A stretch of 64,000 nucleotides of DNA, from contig NZ_CP113865.1 in the NCBI RefSeq assembly GCF_026810225.1, positions 2,299,501 to 2,363,500 on the forward strand, read 5' to 3'. Below are positions 28,317-37,560 of this stretch, piece by piece (position 1 is the stretch's first letter; every line of letters starts with the position of its first letter). This stretch comes from Caldicellulosiruptor morganii. GTDB lineage: Bacteria; Bacillota; Thermoanaerobacteria; Caldicellulosiruptorales; Caldicellulosiruptoraceae. Under the pieces are notes generated by a model. It searched no databases and was not told the origin of the DNA. It saw nothing but the letters and a program-made list of their open reading frames with translations. The translations under genes were made by a program, and so were the position numbers.

Positions 28317-29130
28317 TTTTATCCCCCTTCAGGTCAGCAAAAAATACCGGGATTTTTTCTTCATGGTCAAAATAAGCAAATATGTCTCCCATATTCCCAT
28401 CATTAAGTTTTGATTTCATATAATAAAAATTTCTTGATCCATTTATTATCCTGTAAAAGGTGGGTAGACTATAAACTAATCCACTTACTTTTTTAAATTC
28501 TTCTCCAAATCCTGTCCCAAAAATTCTTTCAGGAATCCAAAAAAATTGCCTATAATTACCGTTTATTTCTTCGACGCTTAGTTCCACTTCCTTTAGGTCT
28601 TCTATTACTATCCAATCCTCGGCTCTTCCCAAATGAAGAATTGATGATTTTTTTTCCATATTTTCAAAACTCCATTTTATCTCATTCAGGAATGAATTAT
28701 CATGATGATATAAATAAACAAAAATGCGAACATCATTCAAAATATCAATTGAACACGGTGACTGGCCTCCAATATGCTCAATATGTCCCGCTACGTTTCT
28801 ATTTGCTACTGTACCAAATCTTTTTATATGGTATTCTTTGTTTAAATTTCTAAGCCACGTATACTCTATGCTTTTAGATTTAAAGTTTCCACAAACCCCT
28901 ATCTTAATCATTTTATAATTGCAGTAAGCACACCCGCAATTTTCTTTTGTACATGGCTCTTCCTGCCCTGGTAAATTCTTTATACCAAGAACATTTGCTA
29001 CAAGTCCCATAACTGTTGAATATGGGGGAAGCGGATAAGTATGTCGCCTTTGGTAACTAAAGGGTATTCTATAGTGTGCCTGTGGCTGATATATTTTTAT
29101 TTTCAACGCTTTAATTTTTTCATAACTCAT
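28309..29130 (-). CDS. cas5: Cascade subunit Cas5 (type I-B, Cas5t-like)
   Basis: Cas5 binds the crRNA 5' handle at the foot of Cascade. The N-terminal RAMP motif IKIYQPQAHYRIPFSYQRRHTYPLPPYSTVMGLVANVLG (key parts: PFSYQRRHTYPLPPYST and GLVANVLG) is diagnostic of the Cst/Cas5t group. A Cys-rich insert, CTKENCGCAYC, follows at about residues 60-70 and looks like a small zinc site. The length of 273 is somewhat above typical Cas5 because of this insert. GAGGTAGG lies upstream of ATG 29130. The 3' end overlaps cas3. Confidence 0.88.
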   Translation of the reverse strand: MSYEKIKALKIKIYQPQAHYRIPFSYQRRHTYPLPPYSTVMGLVANVLGIKNLPGQEEPCTKENCGCAYCNYKMIKIGVCGNFKSKSIEYTWLRNLNKEYHIKRFGTVANRNVAGHIEHIGGQSPCSIDILNDVRIFVYLYHHDNSFLNEIKWSFENMEKKSSILHLGRAEDWIVIEDLKEVELSVEEINGNYRQFFWIPERIFGTGFGEEFKKVSGLVYSLPTFYRIINGSRNFYYMKSKLNDGNMGDIFAYFDHEEKIPVFFADLKGDKNE

Positions 29131-29187
29131 TGTTATCTTACCTACCTCTTTAGGTTTTATCCGCAGAAGAATTGCTATCTTTGTCTT

Positions 29188-30291
<1,104 letters not shown>

Positions 30292-30326
30292 CTACACCCT
30301 CCCATACTTTTTTATATTTTTTAATT

Positions 30327-30839
30327 TCAACCCAGTAGTCCACTCATAAAAGAATAAACTAAAATTTTAAAGTTTTCTATCGAGTATTTTGGATTAAAGG
30401 CATTTACAAGATCATGCTTTAATTCTTGCTGTGCATTCACAAACTCTCTTAAAAGTACATAAAAAACTTCTTCTCTTTTCCCAAGTCTTGTTAACTCGAG
30501 AATCCTAAAGGCTATACCTCTTGGAACTTTTTTATCCTCATCATAAAATCTCTTATAAAGCTCGGAGTTTTTTAATGATTCTCCATATCTTTTCACCCTA
30601 TCACATAGCTCACTGATATTTTGAAGAGAAATCTCATAAAACAATGCCCAAAGTTTAACCTTATCTTCATCCTTTGCATTTTTTGCTGCAAACTCCAGTA
30701 TTTTTTCGAGCTCAAAACCAAGTTTTTTGTAATTGTTAATTGCTTTTTCGAATACGTCAATTTTAATCTGATTTTCCTTTATTGCTTTTTCTAAGCTTTC
30801 TTTTATTTCATCAAAATTGAAATTGAAACTTTCTCTCAT
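30327..30839 (-). CDS. Small helical cas gene, candidate Cascade small subunit (Cas11-like)
   Basis: A 170-residue, almost entirely helical, charged protein (FNFDEIKESLEKAIKENQ..., ending NFKILVYSFMSGLLG). I do not recognise a named family from sequence alone. Its start codon overlaps the cas8b1 stop (ATGA) and GGAGG lies in the end of cas8b1, so it is translationally coupled to the large subunit. Type I-B Cascades are known to contain a small Cas11 subunit made from an internal start within cas8b; here the neighbouring Cas8b1 is relatively short (423 aa) and this helical protein could be the same module as a separate gene. Alternatively it is the frame-separated C-terminus of Cas8b1. Confidence 0.65.
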   Translation of the reverse strand: MRESFNFNFDEIKESLEKAIKENQIKIDVFEKAINNYKKLGFELEKILEFAAKNAKDEDKVKLWALFYEISLQNISELCDRVKRYGESLKNSELYKRFYDEDKKVPRGIAFRILELTRLGKREEVFYVLLREFVNAQQELKHDLVNAFNPKYSIENFKILVYSFMSGLLG

Positions 30840-32107
30840 ACAAAAACCTCCCTCTTAATTTTCTCTTCAATCAATGCATAGAGTTTAAAAAGTTTGTAAG
30901 ATAAATTGGTCAAATTATCAATATTTTTTTGTAGCTTAATATTTTCCTTTACAAACTCTTTATCATTTTGTTTAAGCTTCTCTACTGAATAGTTTAAAAG
31001 AGAAATTTTTAATATTCTTTCACCAAGTTCCATTATTTTTGAAAAATCATTATTCAATACAAAACTTAATATACTGAGTTCCCCAATATCATTTAATAAT
31101 GTTGCAATCTCGCGATTCGAGAGAAGAACAGTCGTTTCATACAGAATGGAAAAGAAATCTACTTTTTTGTTATATAAAGTAACAATTTCTATATTCATCA
31201 TTGTCCACTTTCCAAGTTGAATATTGAGTTTTAAAGCCATTTCTATAAGTGACATACCCAGAAGTTCTTTTGTTCTGGATATTCTTTCTCTTTTATAAAT
31301 GGTTTGTACATACTCATTTAAATGCCACATTACCTCAAACGAGGGAGCATTTACAAACATTTTTAAACCATCAGCTAAATCTGTCATACAAACATGGTAA
31401 TGAAGAATTAGATAGGCACAGAGCGGGCAAATATATAAACTATCAGCATTATTACAGAATGAATTAGGAAATTCTCCTAATGAAGGTGCCAACAAAGCAT
31501 TATGCCGCATGTCAAACTTTTTAATACCATTCAAAAACTTCCCTAAAGTTTCTTTCATTTTTTTATAATTTACTTCTATTTGTTTATCTTTCATACTAAG
31601 AATTTTGAAAATTTTTGAATATGGTATTTCTTTGGAAGAATTTTTAACATTGTTTGTATTATTAATCTGCCTTTTATTGGCTTTTTCTATATTATTTTTT
31701 TCTCTTTTATGTCTATTGATTACACATCTTATCATCTTTCTCTGCATATCTTTAATATCTGTATCAGAAAATGCAAATTTTCTACCACAAAAATCGCACG
31801 ACATAGATTCATCAACTTCTTTTATATTGGCTAAGTTCTTAACAAAAAGCCTAAAAACTTCTTTCCAATCTTCACCATACTGCAAATAGTTTATGTGAAA
31901 AGATGATTTACCTATAATTGACGCAACCTTTTTTTCATAATATCTTTCCTCAATTTTTAATTGTTTAAAAATATTCTGGTCTATAACAACACTGCCATCT
32001 TCTTTAAAACTAAAATGGTTTGATAAATTTTCAATTTCTTTTACAGAAATTAAAAAACCAATCACTGAAGCATTATACAACCAATTACCAGGATACAATG
32101 TTAGCAT
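30836..32107 (-). CDS. cas8b: Cascade large subunit Cas8b1 (Cst1, CXXC-CXXC type)
   Basis: The large subunit recognises the PAM and positions target DNA. The protein belongs to the Cst1 group by its opening TLYPGNWLYNASVIGFL and two CXXC pairs, SCDFCGRKF near residue 105 and LYICPLCAYL near residue 232, expected to bind zinc. The length is 423 residues; Cst1 proteins I recall are often longer, and the next gene (30327-30839) may supply the rest. AGGAGG lies upstream of ATG 32107, 50 bp after the cas6 stop. Confidence 0.85.
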   Translation of the reverse strand: MLTLYPGNWLYNASVIGFLISVKEIENLSNHFSFKEDGSVVIDQNIFKQLKIEERYYEKKVASIIGKSSFHINYLQYGEDWKEVFRLFVKNLANIKEVDESMSCDFCGRKFAFSDTDIKDMQRKMIRCVINRHKREKNNIEKANKRQINNTNNVKNSSKEIPYSKIFKILSMKDKQIEVNYKKMKETLGKFLNGIKKFDMRHNALLAPSLGEFPNSFCNNADSLYICPLCAYLILHYHVCMTDLADGLKMFVNAPSFEVMWHLNEYVQTIYKRERISRTKELLGMSLIEMALKLNIQLGKWTMMNIEIVTLYNKKVDFFSILYETTVLLSNREIATLLNDIGELSILSFVLNNDFSKIMELGERILKISLLNYSVEKLKQNDKEFVKENIKLQKNIDNLTNLSYKLFKLYALIEEKIKREVFV

Positions 32108-32157
32108 TTCATTTATTCTACCTCCTGATTCAGAATAGAGAAAACCTATTTAACACT

Positions 32158-32943
32158 TTACCTCGCCACCTCAATAAAGCCAAAGCCCTGAGCGCGCCTG
32201 AATCCAAGGCCATTCTGGTAAATCTCTTTCAAATCCTCGGGATGTCCTGATAGTTCAAATATCCCCGAAAAACCTGTAAGATACATAATCTCTTTGCCGG
32301 TATTTTTCTCAAACTCTGAAATCTTATGCTTTACAACAGTCTTTTTTATATTTTTTGGCTTAAAACTGATTCTTTTGTGAAGTCCGCGGTTTTGTCCCCT
32401 CAGAATTCTTATATTTCTGATCTCAAAATCAATCACGTCATTCAAAATCTCCTCAAAACCCTCCTCATATGGCAAAACCGGTATTTTGTCATCTCCTTCT
32501 TTTTTTTCAATTAAAACCGGTGAAAATGTTTTGAAAGTCATGGTGGAATCAAACTGATCAGGCTCTTTGACAAGGTAGGATCTTTTTAGTTTGACCACGC
32601 AATGGTCTGCCAGTTTGTAAGGATACAGGTTCTTGCTTATAAGCCCATTGTAAATATTTACAAAAAACTCATAATCGGAAGTTGAAAGATTCAAAACTAT
32701 ATCGCCTCTGAATAAAACCTTATCATCCAAAAAATTCATATTTGGCAGGTTCACTGCATATACAAAAGGCTTTTGCCACTTGTTTTTCTTATCTTCCCAC
32801 CAGTATAACTTCCGAAAATACTCGCTGTTGTAATCTGACAGTGCCTTTTTCAAAAAAGCCATAAAAACTGTTCTATAATAAACCGGCAACTCCCTGTACT
32901 CTTCTTGACTGTTTTGCACTTCAAATATAAACTTTGCTCTCAT
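32158..32943 (-). CDS. cas6: CRISPR RNA endoribonuclease Cas6
   Basis: Cas6 cuts the array transcript within each repeat, leaving an 8-nt 5' handle. The protein is 261 residues with the family's C-terminal glycine-rich loop, GLGFRRAQGFGFIEVAR, and an N-terminal RAMP domain that starts MRAKFIFEVQ. A catalytic His is plausible in the first domain but I cannot single it out by eye. It is the first gene of the operon, with GGGGAG upstream of ATG 32943. As the only Cas6 in view it probably serves both the I-B and the Cmr effector. Confidence 0.9.
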   Translation of the reverse strand: MRAKFIFEVQNSQEEYRELPVYYRTVFMAFLKKALSDYNSEYFRKLYWWEDKKNKWQKPFVYAVNLPNMNFLDDKVLFRGDIVLNLSTSDYEFFVNIYNGLISKNLYPYKLADHCVVKLKRSYLVKEPDQFDSTMTFKTFSPVLIEKKEGDDKIPVLPYEEGFEEILNDVIDFEIRNIRILRGQNRGLHKRISFKPKNIKKTVVKHKISEFEKNTGKEIMYLTGFSGIFELSGHPEDLKEIYQNGLGFRRAQGFGFIEVAR

Positions 32944-33335
32944 CCAAACAATCTCCCCTTTTTGATGAATTTTTCCTCTTTATAGCGTTGTTTATTATAA
33001 TTCGACATTAAGTGCAAAATTCCTTCTTATTGTAAAAAAATTTTTTAGCATAAAGGCAAGCAGCTTATTTTTAAAGCAGGTAATTTGGTTTTGAATAGCA
33101 GTTTTTATGATTCATTGGATGTAAGTCTGCAGAATATAGCAATATAAAAAATAGCAGCAATCACCTTTTTCAGGCGTGCTGCTTGCTTTGAGTTTTACTT
33201 TTCTGTTTTCTTTTCCTGCTTAAAATGATATAATGTTTATGTGTGGAAAAGTCAGATAAAGAGGATTATTGTTTTATGATATTTTGAAATCGTTTTCTAT
33301 ATTTAAAATACTTTTAAAAGTCAGGGTGATTGGTT
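32944..33335. promoter_or_regulatory. Divergent promoter region between cas operon and xylan operon
   Basis: About 390 bases with no gene. For the cas operon (- strand) a -10 box TATAAT lies at 32999-32994, 50 bp upstream of cas6; no good -35 is visible. For the esterase gene (+ strand) a -10 box TATAAT lies at 33229-33234, also with a weak -35. No obvious operator palindrome was found. Confidence 0.5.
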
Positions 33336-35222
33336 ATGCCGCTTGTATTGCCGAAGCTTCTGAGCGATGGTATGGTACTTCAAAGAAACAGCAATATAAA
33401 AATCTGGGGATGGGCAAATGCAGGTGAAACTGTAGAGGTGAATTTCCTGGGCAAATCGTACACAGCAAGACCCTCCGATGAAGGCAGCTGGGAAGTCATT
33501 TTACCTCCCATGGATGCCGGCGGTCCATATTGCATGGAGATCAAATGCGCGCATCATACCACTGTTATAAAAGACATTTTAATTGGTGATGTGTGGGTTT
33601 GCTCGGGTCAGTCCAACATGGTACTGCCCATGGAAAGGGTTATTGACCTGTACCCTGAAGAGCTTGAAGACTGCAACATTCCATTTATCAGGCAGTTTAC
33701 AGTCCCCGACAGATACCACTTTAAAGGTCCGCTCAAAGACTTAGAAGGGGGATGCTGGGAGGTTCTTGGCAAAGAAACCATACTGAAATTTTCAGCGGTG
33801 GGATATTTTTTTGCAAAAGCACTTTACAAAAAATATAAAATCCCCATAGGGCTGATTAAAGCATGTGTTGGCGGAACTCCAATTGAAGCATGGATGAGCA
33901 AAGAAATAGCAGTCCAGTTTATTGAAAATCCTGAAGAACTGGAAAAGCTCAAAGATGACAGCTTTATAGAATCTGTCAAAAAAGAAGAGGAAGCGAAAAT
34001 AAAAGCATGGTTTGACTATCTGGAAAACAATGATATAGGGCTTAAAAATACTCCTTTCCCATTTTTTGATGAAAACTATATCCCATCCGGGTGGAAGCCA
34101 GTAAATATTCCAGCTACATGGAAGCAAATGGGCCTTGATTCAACAATAGGTGCTGTGTGGTTCAGAAAAGAAGTGAACATCCCCTCACGTGTAGCAGGAA
34201 AACCAGCCAAACTCTATCTCGGAACTATAGTTGATAGCGATTTTACGTATGTAAATGGAGTGCTGGTTGGTTCTACTTCATACCGATACCCGCCAAGGAA
34301 GTACAATATACCCGCAGGGCTTTTAAAAGAAGGGAAAAACACAATTGTTGTGAGGGTTATAAGCAACGACGGCAATGGTGAGTTTGTAAAAGGAAAAGAG
34401 TACAAGCTGTTTACAGAAGATTATACACAGGACCTCAGCGGACAGTGGCTGTGCACGGTCGGAGCACGTGCAAAAGAACCTCTGCCATTACAAACTTTCT
34501 TTCAATACAAACCTACAGGTCTTTTCAACGGAATGATTGCACCGCTTTTGAACTACAGCATAAAAGGCATAATATGGTATCAGGGAGAGTCCAATACTGA
34601 CAATCCTGAGGGTTACTGTGAAAAACTTTGCGCTTTTGTAAAGGACCTGAGGGAAAGATGGAAGAACAACTTTCCGTTTCTGTATGTTCAGCTTGCAAAC
34701 TTTATGGAACCAAAGCCACAGCCAGGTGACAGCAACTGGGCAAGGCTCAGAGAAGAGCAAAGAAGAGCACTTTTGCGTCTTGACAATGCAGGCATGGCAG
34801 TTGCAATTGATGTTGGCGAGTGGAACGACCTTCACCCGTCCAACAAAAAAGCTGTTGGTGAGCGGCTTGCTCTTCTTGCACAGAAAATTGCATACGGCGA
34901 AAAAGACCTGGTTGCATCAGGTCCTCTTTACAGGTCAATGAAAATTGAAGGAAACAGAGTCATACTGGAATTTTCTGATGCTGGAAGTGGCCTTTGCACA
35001 AAAGATGGCAAGATGCCGAAAAGCTTTGCAATAGCCGGTCCTGATAAAAATTTTGTATGGGCAAATGCTAAAATATATGGCAGCAAGGTGATTGTCTGGA
35101 ATGATAGCATCCAAAACCCTGTTTATGTAAGATACGCCTGGGCAGACAATCCTGAAGGTGCCAATCTTTATAACAAAGAAGGGCTTCCAGCTTCACCTTT
35201 TACAACAGAAGAAGAACTTTAA
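33336..35222 (+). CDS. SGNH-type acetyl esterase (sialate O-acetylesterase family)
   Basis: A 628-residue esterase of the sialate 9-O-acetylesterase (SASA) family, which in xylan clusters removes acetyl groups from xylo-oligosaccharides. Seen: DVWVCSGQSNMVLPM (catalytic Ser in GQSN, residue about 92), KACVGGTPIEAWM, then an inserted beta-galactosidase-like jelly-roll segment (AVWFRKEVNIPSR), GIIWYQGESNTDN, and VAIDVGEWNDLHPSNK with the Asp-His pair. No signal peptide, so it acts in the cytoplasm. ATG 33336 follows AGGGTGAT. First gene of a three-gene operon with 24-bp gaps. Confidence 0.85.
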   Translation: MPLVLPKLLSDGMVLQRNSNIKIWGWANAGETVEVNFLGKSYTARPSDEGSWEVILPPMDAGGPYCMEIKCAHHTTVIKDILIGDVWVCSGQSNMVLPMERVIDLYPEELEDCNIPFIRQFTVPDRYHFKGPLKDLEGGCWEVLGKETILKFSAVGYFFAKALYKKYKIPIGLIKACVGGTPIEAWMSKEIAVQFIENPEELEKLKDDSFIESVKKEEEAKIKAWFDYLENNDIGLKNTPFPFFDENYIPSGWKPVNIPATWKQMGLDSTIGAVWFRKEVNIPSRVAGKPAKLYLGTIVDSDFTYVNGVLVGSTSYRYPPRKYNIPAGLLKEGKNTIVVRVISNDGNGEFVKGKEYKLFTEDYTQDLSGQWLCTVGARAKEPLPLQTFFQYKPTGLFNGMIAPLLNYSIKGIIWYQGESNTDNPEGYCEKLCAFVKDLRERWKNNFPFLYVQLANFMEPKPQPGDSNWARLREEQRRALLRLDNAGMAVAIDVGEWNDLHPSNKKAVGERLALLAQKIAYGEKDLVASGPLYRSMKIEGNRVILEFSDAGSGLCTKDGKMPKSFAIAGPDKNFVWANAKIYGSKVIVWNDSIQNPVYVRYAWADNPEGANLYNKEGLPASPFTTEEEL

Positions 35223-35246
35223 GATATTTTAATGAGGTGATAGGCG

Positions 35247-36044
35247 ATGTATGTTAGCTATCTGTTCCCCGGTGGCAGGTCAAAAGCAATTACACTCAGC
35301 TATGATGACGGTCAGATTTTTGATCGAAGGCTTGTCAGCATCTTCAATGAATACAAAATCAGGGCAACATTTTTCCTGAACTCGGCAAATCTTGGCAGGA
35401 ATATATTCATTGAGCCCGACGAAGTGAGCCGGCTTTACCAGGGGCATGAGGTCGGCGTGCATACAAAAACCCATCCTTTTCTGGACTCCATTCCTGTTGA
35501 AGCTGCAGTTGAAGAGATCATGGAGGACAGAAAGGCTTTGGAGAAACTTGTAGGGTACCCTGTTAAAGGCATGTCATACCCTTATGGAGTTTACAATGAA
35601 GACATTGTAAAGATTCTGCCATCGCTCGGCATTGAATATTCAAGGACTGTGATTTCTACTTTCAGCTTCAACCTGCCATCAACCTTTCTGGCATGGCATC
35701 CAACCTGCCATCACAACCAGGATCTTCTTGATATATCAAAGAAATTCCTGGAAAGCCCCTACCTTCAGCATCTGCAGCTTCTGTACATATGGGGGCACAG
35801 TTTTGAATTTAAGCGTGAAAATAACTGGCATATCATTGAGAATTTCTGCAAACTGGTATCAAAATTCGACTCTGTCTGGTTTGCAACAAACATTGAAATT
35901 GTTCGATATGTTAAAGCTTTAAAAATGCTTGAGTTTTCGGCTGACAAAGAAATTGTCTATAACCCATCTGCAACTTCGATCTGGTTGCTTGTTGACGGCA
36001 ATCCGGTTGAGGTTAAAGGCGGGCAAATGGTTAATTTGAAATAA
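35247..36044 (+). CDS. Polysaccharide deacetylase-like protein (NodB fold)
   Basis: A 265-residue NodB-type (CE4-like) deacetylase. Motif 1 is ITLSYDDGQIFD, motif 2 is HEVGVHTKTHPF (metal-binding His pair) and motif 3 is KGMSYPYGVYN. The C-terminal segment LQLLYIWGHSFEF probably supplies the final His. There is no signal peptide, so the substrate is likely an imported acetylated oligosaccharide rather than cell wall. It sits between the esterase and the xylanase, sharing their message; the precise substrate is inferred from this context. Confidence 0.8.
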   Translation: MYVSYLFPGGRSKAITLSYDDGQIFDRRLVSIFNEYKIRATFFLNSANLGRNIFIEPDEVSRLYQGHEVGVHTKTHPFLDSIPVEAAVEEIMEDRKALEKLVGYPVKGMSYPYGVYNEDIVKILPSLGIEYSRTVISTFSFNLPSTFLAWHPTCHHNQDLLDISKKFLESPYLQHLQLLYIWGHSFEFKRENNWHIIENFCKLVSKFDSVWFATNIEIVRYVKALKMLEFSADKEIVYNPSATSIWLLVDGNPVEVKGGQMVNLK

Positions 36045-36068
36045 AGATTATAGGGAGGGTTTAAAAAA

Positions 36069-37295
36069 ATGGATAAGTATCAGCACCGAAAAGGTAAAGC
36101 TGCTGTCAAAATCAAAACACCGGATGGTCAGCCTCTTAAAAATGCAAAAGTGGAAGTCAAACAAACAAAGCACAGGTTCCTGTTTGGCTGTGCGGACTTC
36201 TCAGTGGTTCCGTTTGTAAACAATGAATTTTCGGACGAGCTAAGAGAAATTGTTCAGATGTCGTTTGAAAAGTTTGTGGACCTCTTCAACTTTGCAACTC
36301 TTCCATTCTACTGGGGCAGGTTTGAACCTGTGCGCGGCAAGCCGGATACACAGCGACTCAAAAACGCAGCACAGTGGTTAAAAGAGCGCGGATTTGTATT
36401 AAAAGGACATCCTCTCTGCTGGCACACAGTCACAGCACCATGGCTTCTTGAACTTACCAATGAACAAATTTTGGATGCACAGCTTGGCAGAATAAAACGC
36501 GAAGTGAGTGATTTTGCCGGGCTTATTGACATGTGGGATGTGATAAATGAGGTTGTGATAATGCCAAACTTCAATAAATATGACAATGGAATCACCAGAA
36601 TCTGCAGACAGTATGGCAGAATAGGGCTTGTCAAAATGACTTTTGAAGCAGCCAAAGAGGCAAATCCAAAAAGCATTCTGCTCATAAACGACTATGTGGT
36701 ATCAGATGCATACGAAATACTCATAGAAGCTTTGCTTTATGCCGGTGTCAGGTTCGACGTTATCGGCATACAGTCGCACATGCATCAGGGTTTCTGGGGT
36801 GTTGAAAAGACACAGGAGGTGCTTGAAAGGTTTTCACGTTTTGGAATACCTTTGCATTTCACAGAAGTCACATTGATATCCGGAAAGCTTATGCCACCGC
36901 ATATAAAGGACCTTAACGATTACAAACCGGAAAACTGGCTTTCAACTCCGGAATGCGAAGAGCGCCAGGCAATGGAAGCCGTGCTATTTTATAAGATGCT
37001 CTTTGCACATCCGCTTGTTGAAGCTATTACATGGTGGAATTTCATCGACACATTCGCATGGCTTGGTGCACCGGCTGGCTTTGTTACAAAAGATGGAAGA
37101 ATCAAACCCATTTACAGTGCTCTTTACAATTTAATCAAAAAAGAATGGTGGACAGGCACACAGGAGCTTGTCACAGACCAGAGCGGAACTTTAAAAGTCA
37201 GTGGATTTATGGGTGAATATGAAATTGCATTCAAAGACAAAAAAGCCAGCTTTACTATTGACAAGCCTGAATGCACTGTTGAGGTAACCCTTTGA
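36069..37295 (+). CDS. Intracellular GH10 endo-beta-1,4-xylanase
   Basis: A 408-residue GH10 (beta/alpha)8 barrel that hydrolyses xylan or xylo-oligosaccharides with retention. The acid/base Glu161 is in WDVINEVV and the nucleophile Glu266 in HFTEVTLI. GHPLCWHTVTAPWLL and THE-type substrate residues are present. A short N-terminal beta segment (AAVKIKTPDGQPLKNAKVEV) precedes the barrel. There is no signal peptide and no carbohydrate-binding module, indicating cytoplasmic action on imported oligomers. GGGAGG precedes the ATG. Last gene of the operon, followed by a strong terminator. Confidence 0.9.
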   Translation: MDKYQHRKGKAAVKIKTPDGQPLKNAKVEVKQTKHRFLFGCADFSVVPFVNNEFSDELREIVQMSFEKFVDLFNFATLPFYWGRFEPVRGKPDTQRLKNAAQWLKERGFVLKGHPLCWHTVTAPWLLELTNEQILDAQLGRIKREVSDFAGLIDMWDVINEVVIMPNFNKYDNGITRICRQYGRIGLVKMTFEAAKEANPKSILLINDYVVSDAYEILIEALLYAGVRFDVIGIQSHMHQGFWGVEKTQEVLERFSRFGIPLHFTEVTLISGKLMPPHIKDLNDYKPENWLSTPECEERQAMEAVLFYKMLFAHPLVEAITWWNFIDTFAWLGAPAGFVTKDGRIKPIYSALYNLIKKEWWTGTQELVTDQSGTLKVSGFMGEYEIAFKDKKASFTIDKPECTVEVTL

Positions 37296-37311
37296 AGACA
37301 ATGTATAAACA

Positions 37312-37370
37312 CGGAAGGGGGCTTTATAAAGTCAAAACCTCTTTATAAAAAAGCCCCCTTCCGGTTTTTT
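37312..37370 (+). terminator. Strong terminator of the xylan operon
   Basis: GGAAGGGGGCTTTATAAAG pairs with CTTTATAAAAAAGCCCCCTTCC, followed by GGTTTTTT. Confidence 0.9.
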
Positions 37371-37424
37371 AAAGTCTTACCTGATGCCCGCCTTTGACCT
37401 CAAATATCATGCCTATTTTCTAAA

Positions 37425-37560
37425 GCTTTTAAGTAAACTACCATCCACCTGAAGAGGTGGAGGCTTCGTGAGAAGTTTGGTAGGATTTTAAGCTACCCTT
37501 ATTCTCACAGGGTGGTTCACACACCCACTACTGATTATCTGCTTTATCGCAGATTCACCA
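37425..37560 (-). ncRNA. Candidate omega RNA (guide RNA) of the TnpB element
   Basis: In characterised elements the guide RNA overlaps the 3' end of tnpB and ends at the right end of the element, with the guide beyond it. Here the stable stem CCTCCACCTCTTCAGGTGG (near 37445-37462, - strand) lies 25-45 nt after the tnpB stop, in the expected place. The 5' end of the RNA is not determined. Confidence 0.55.
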
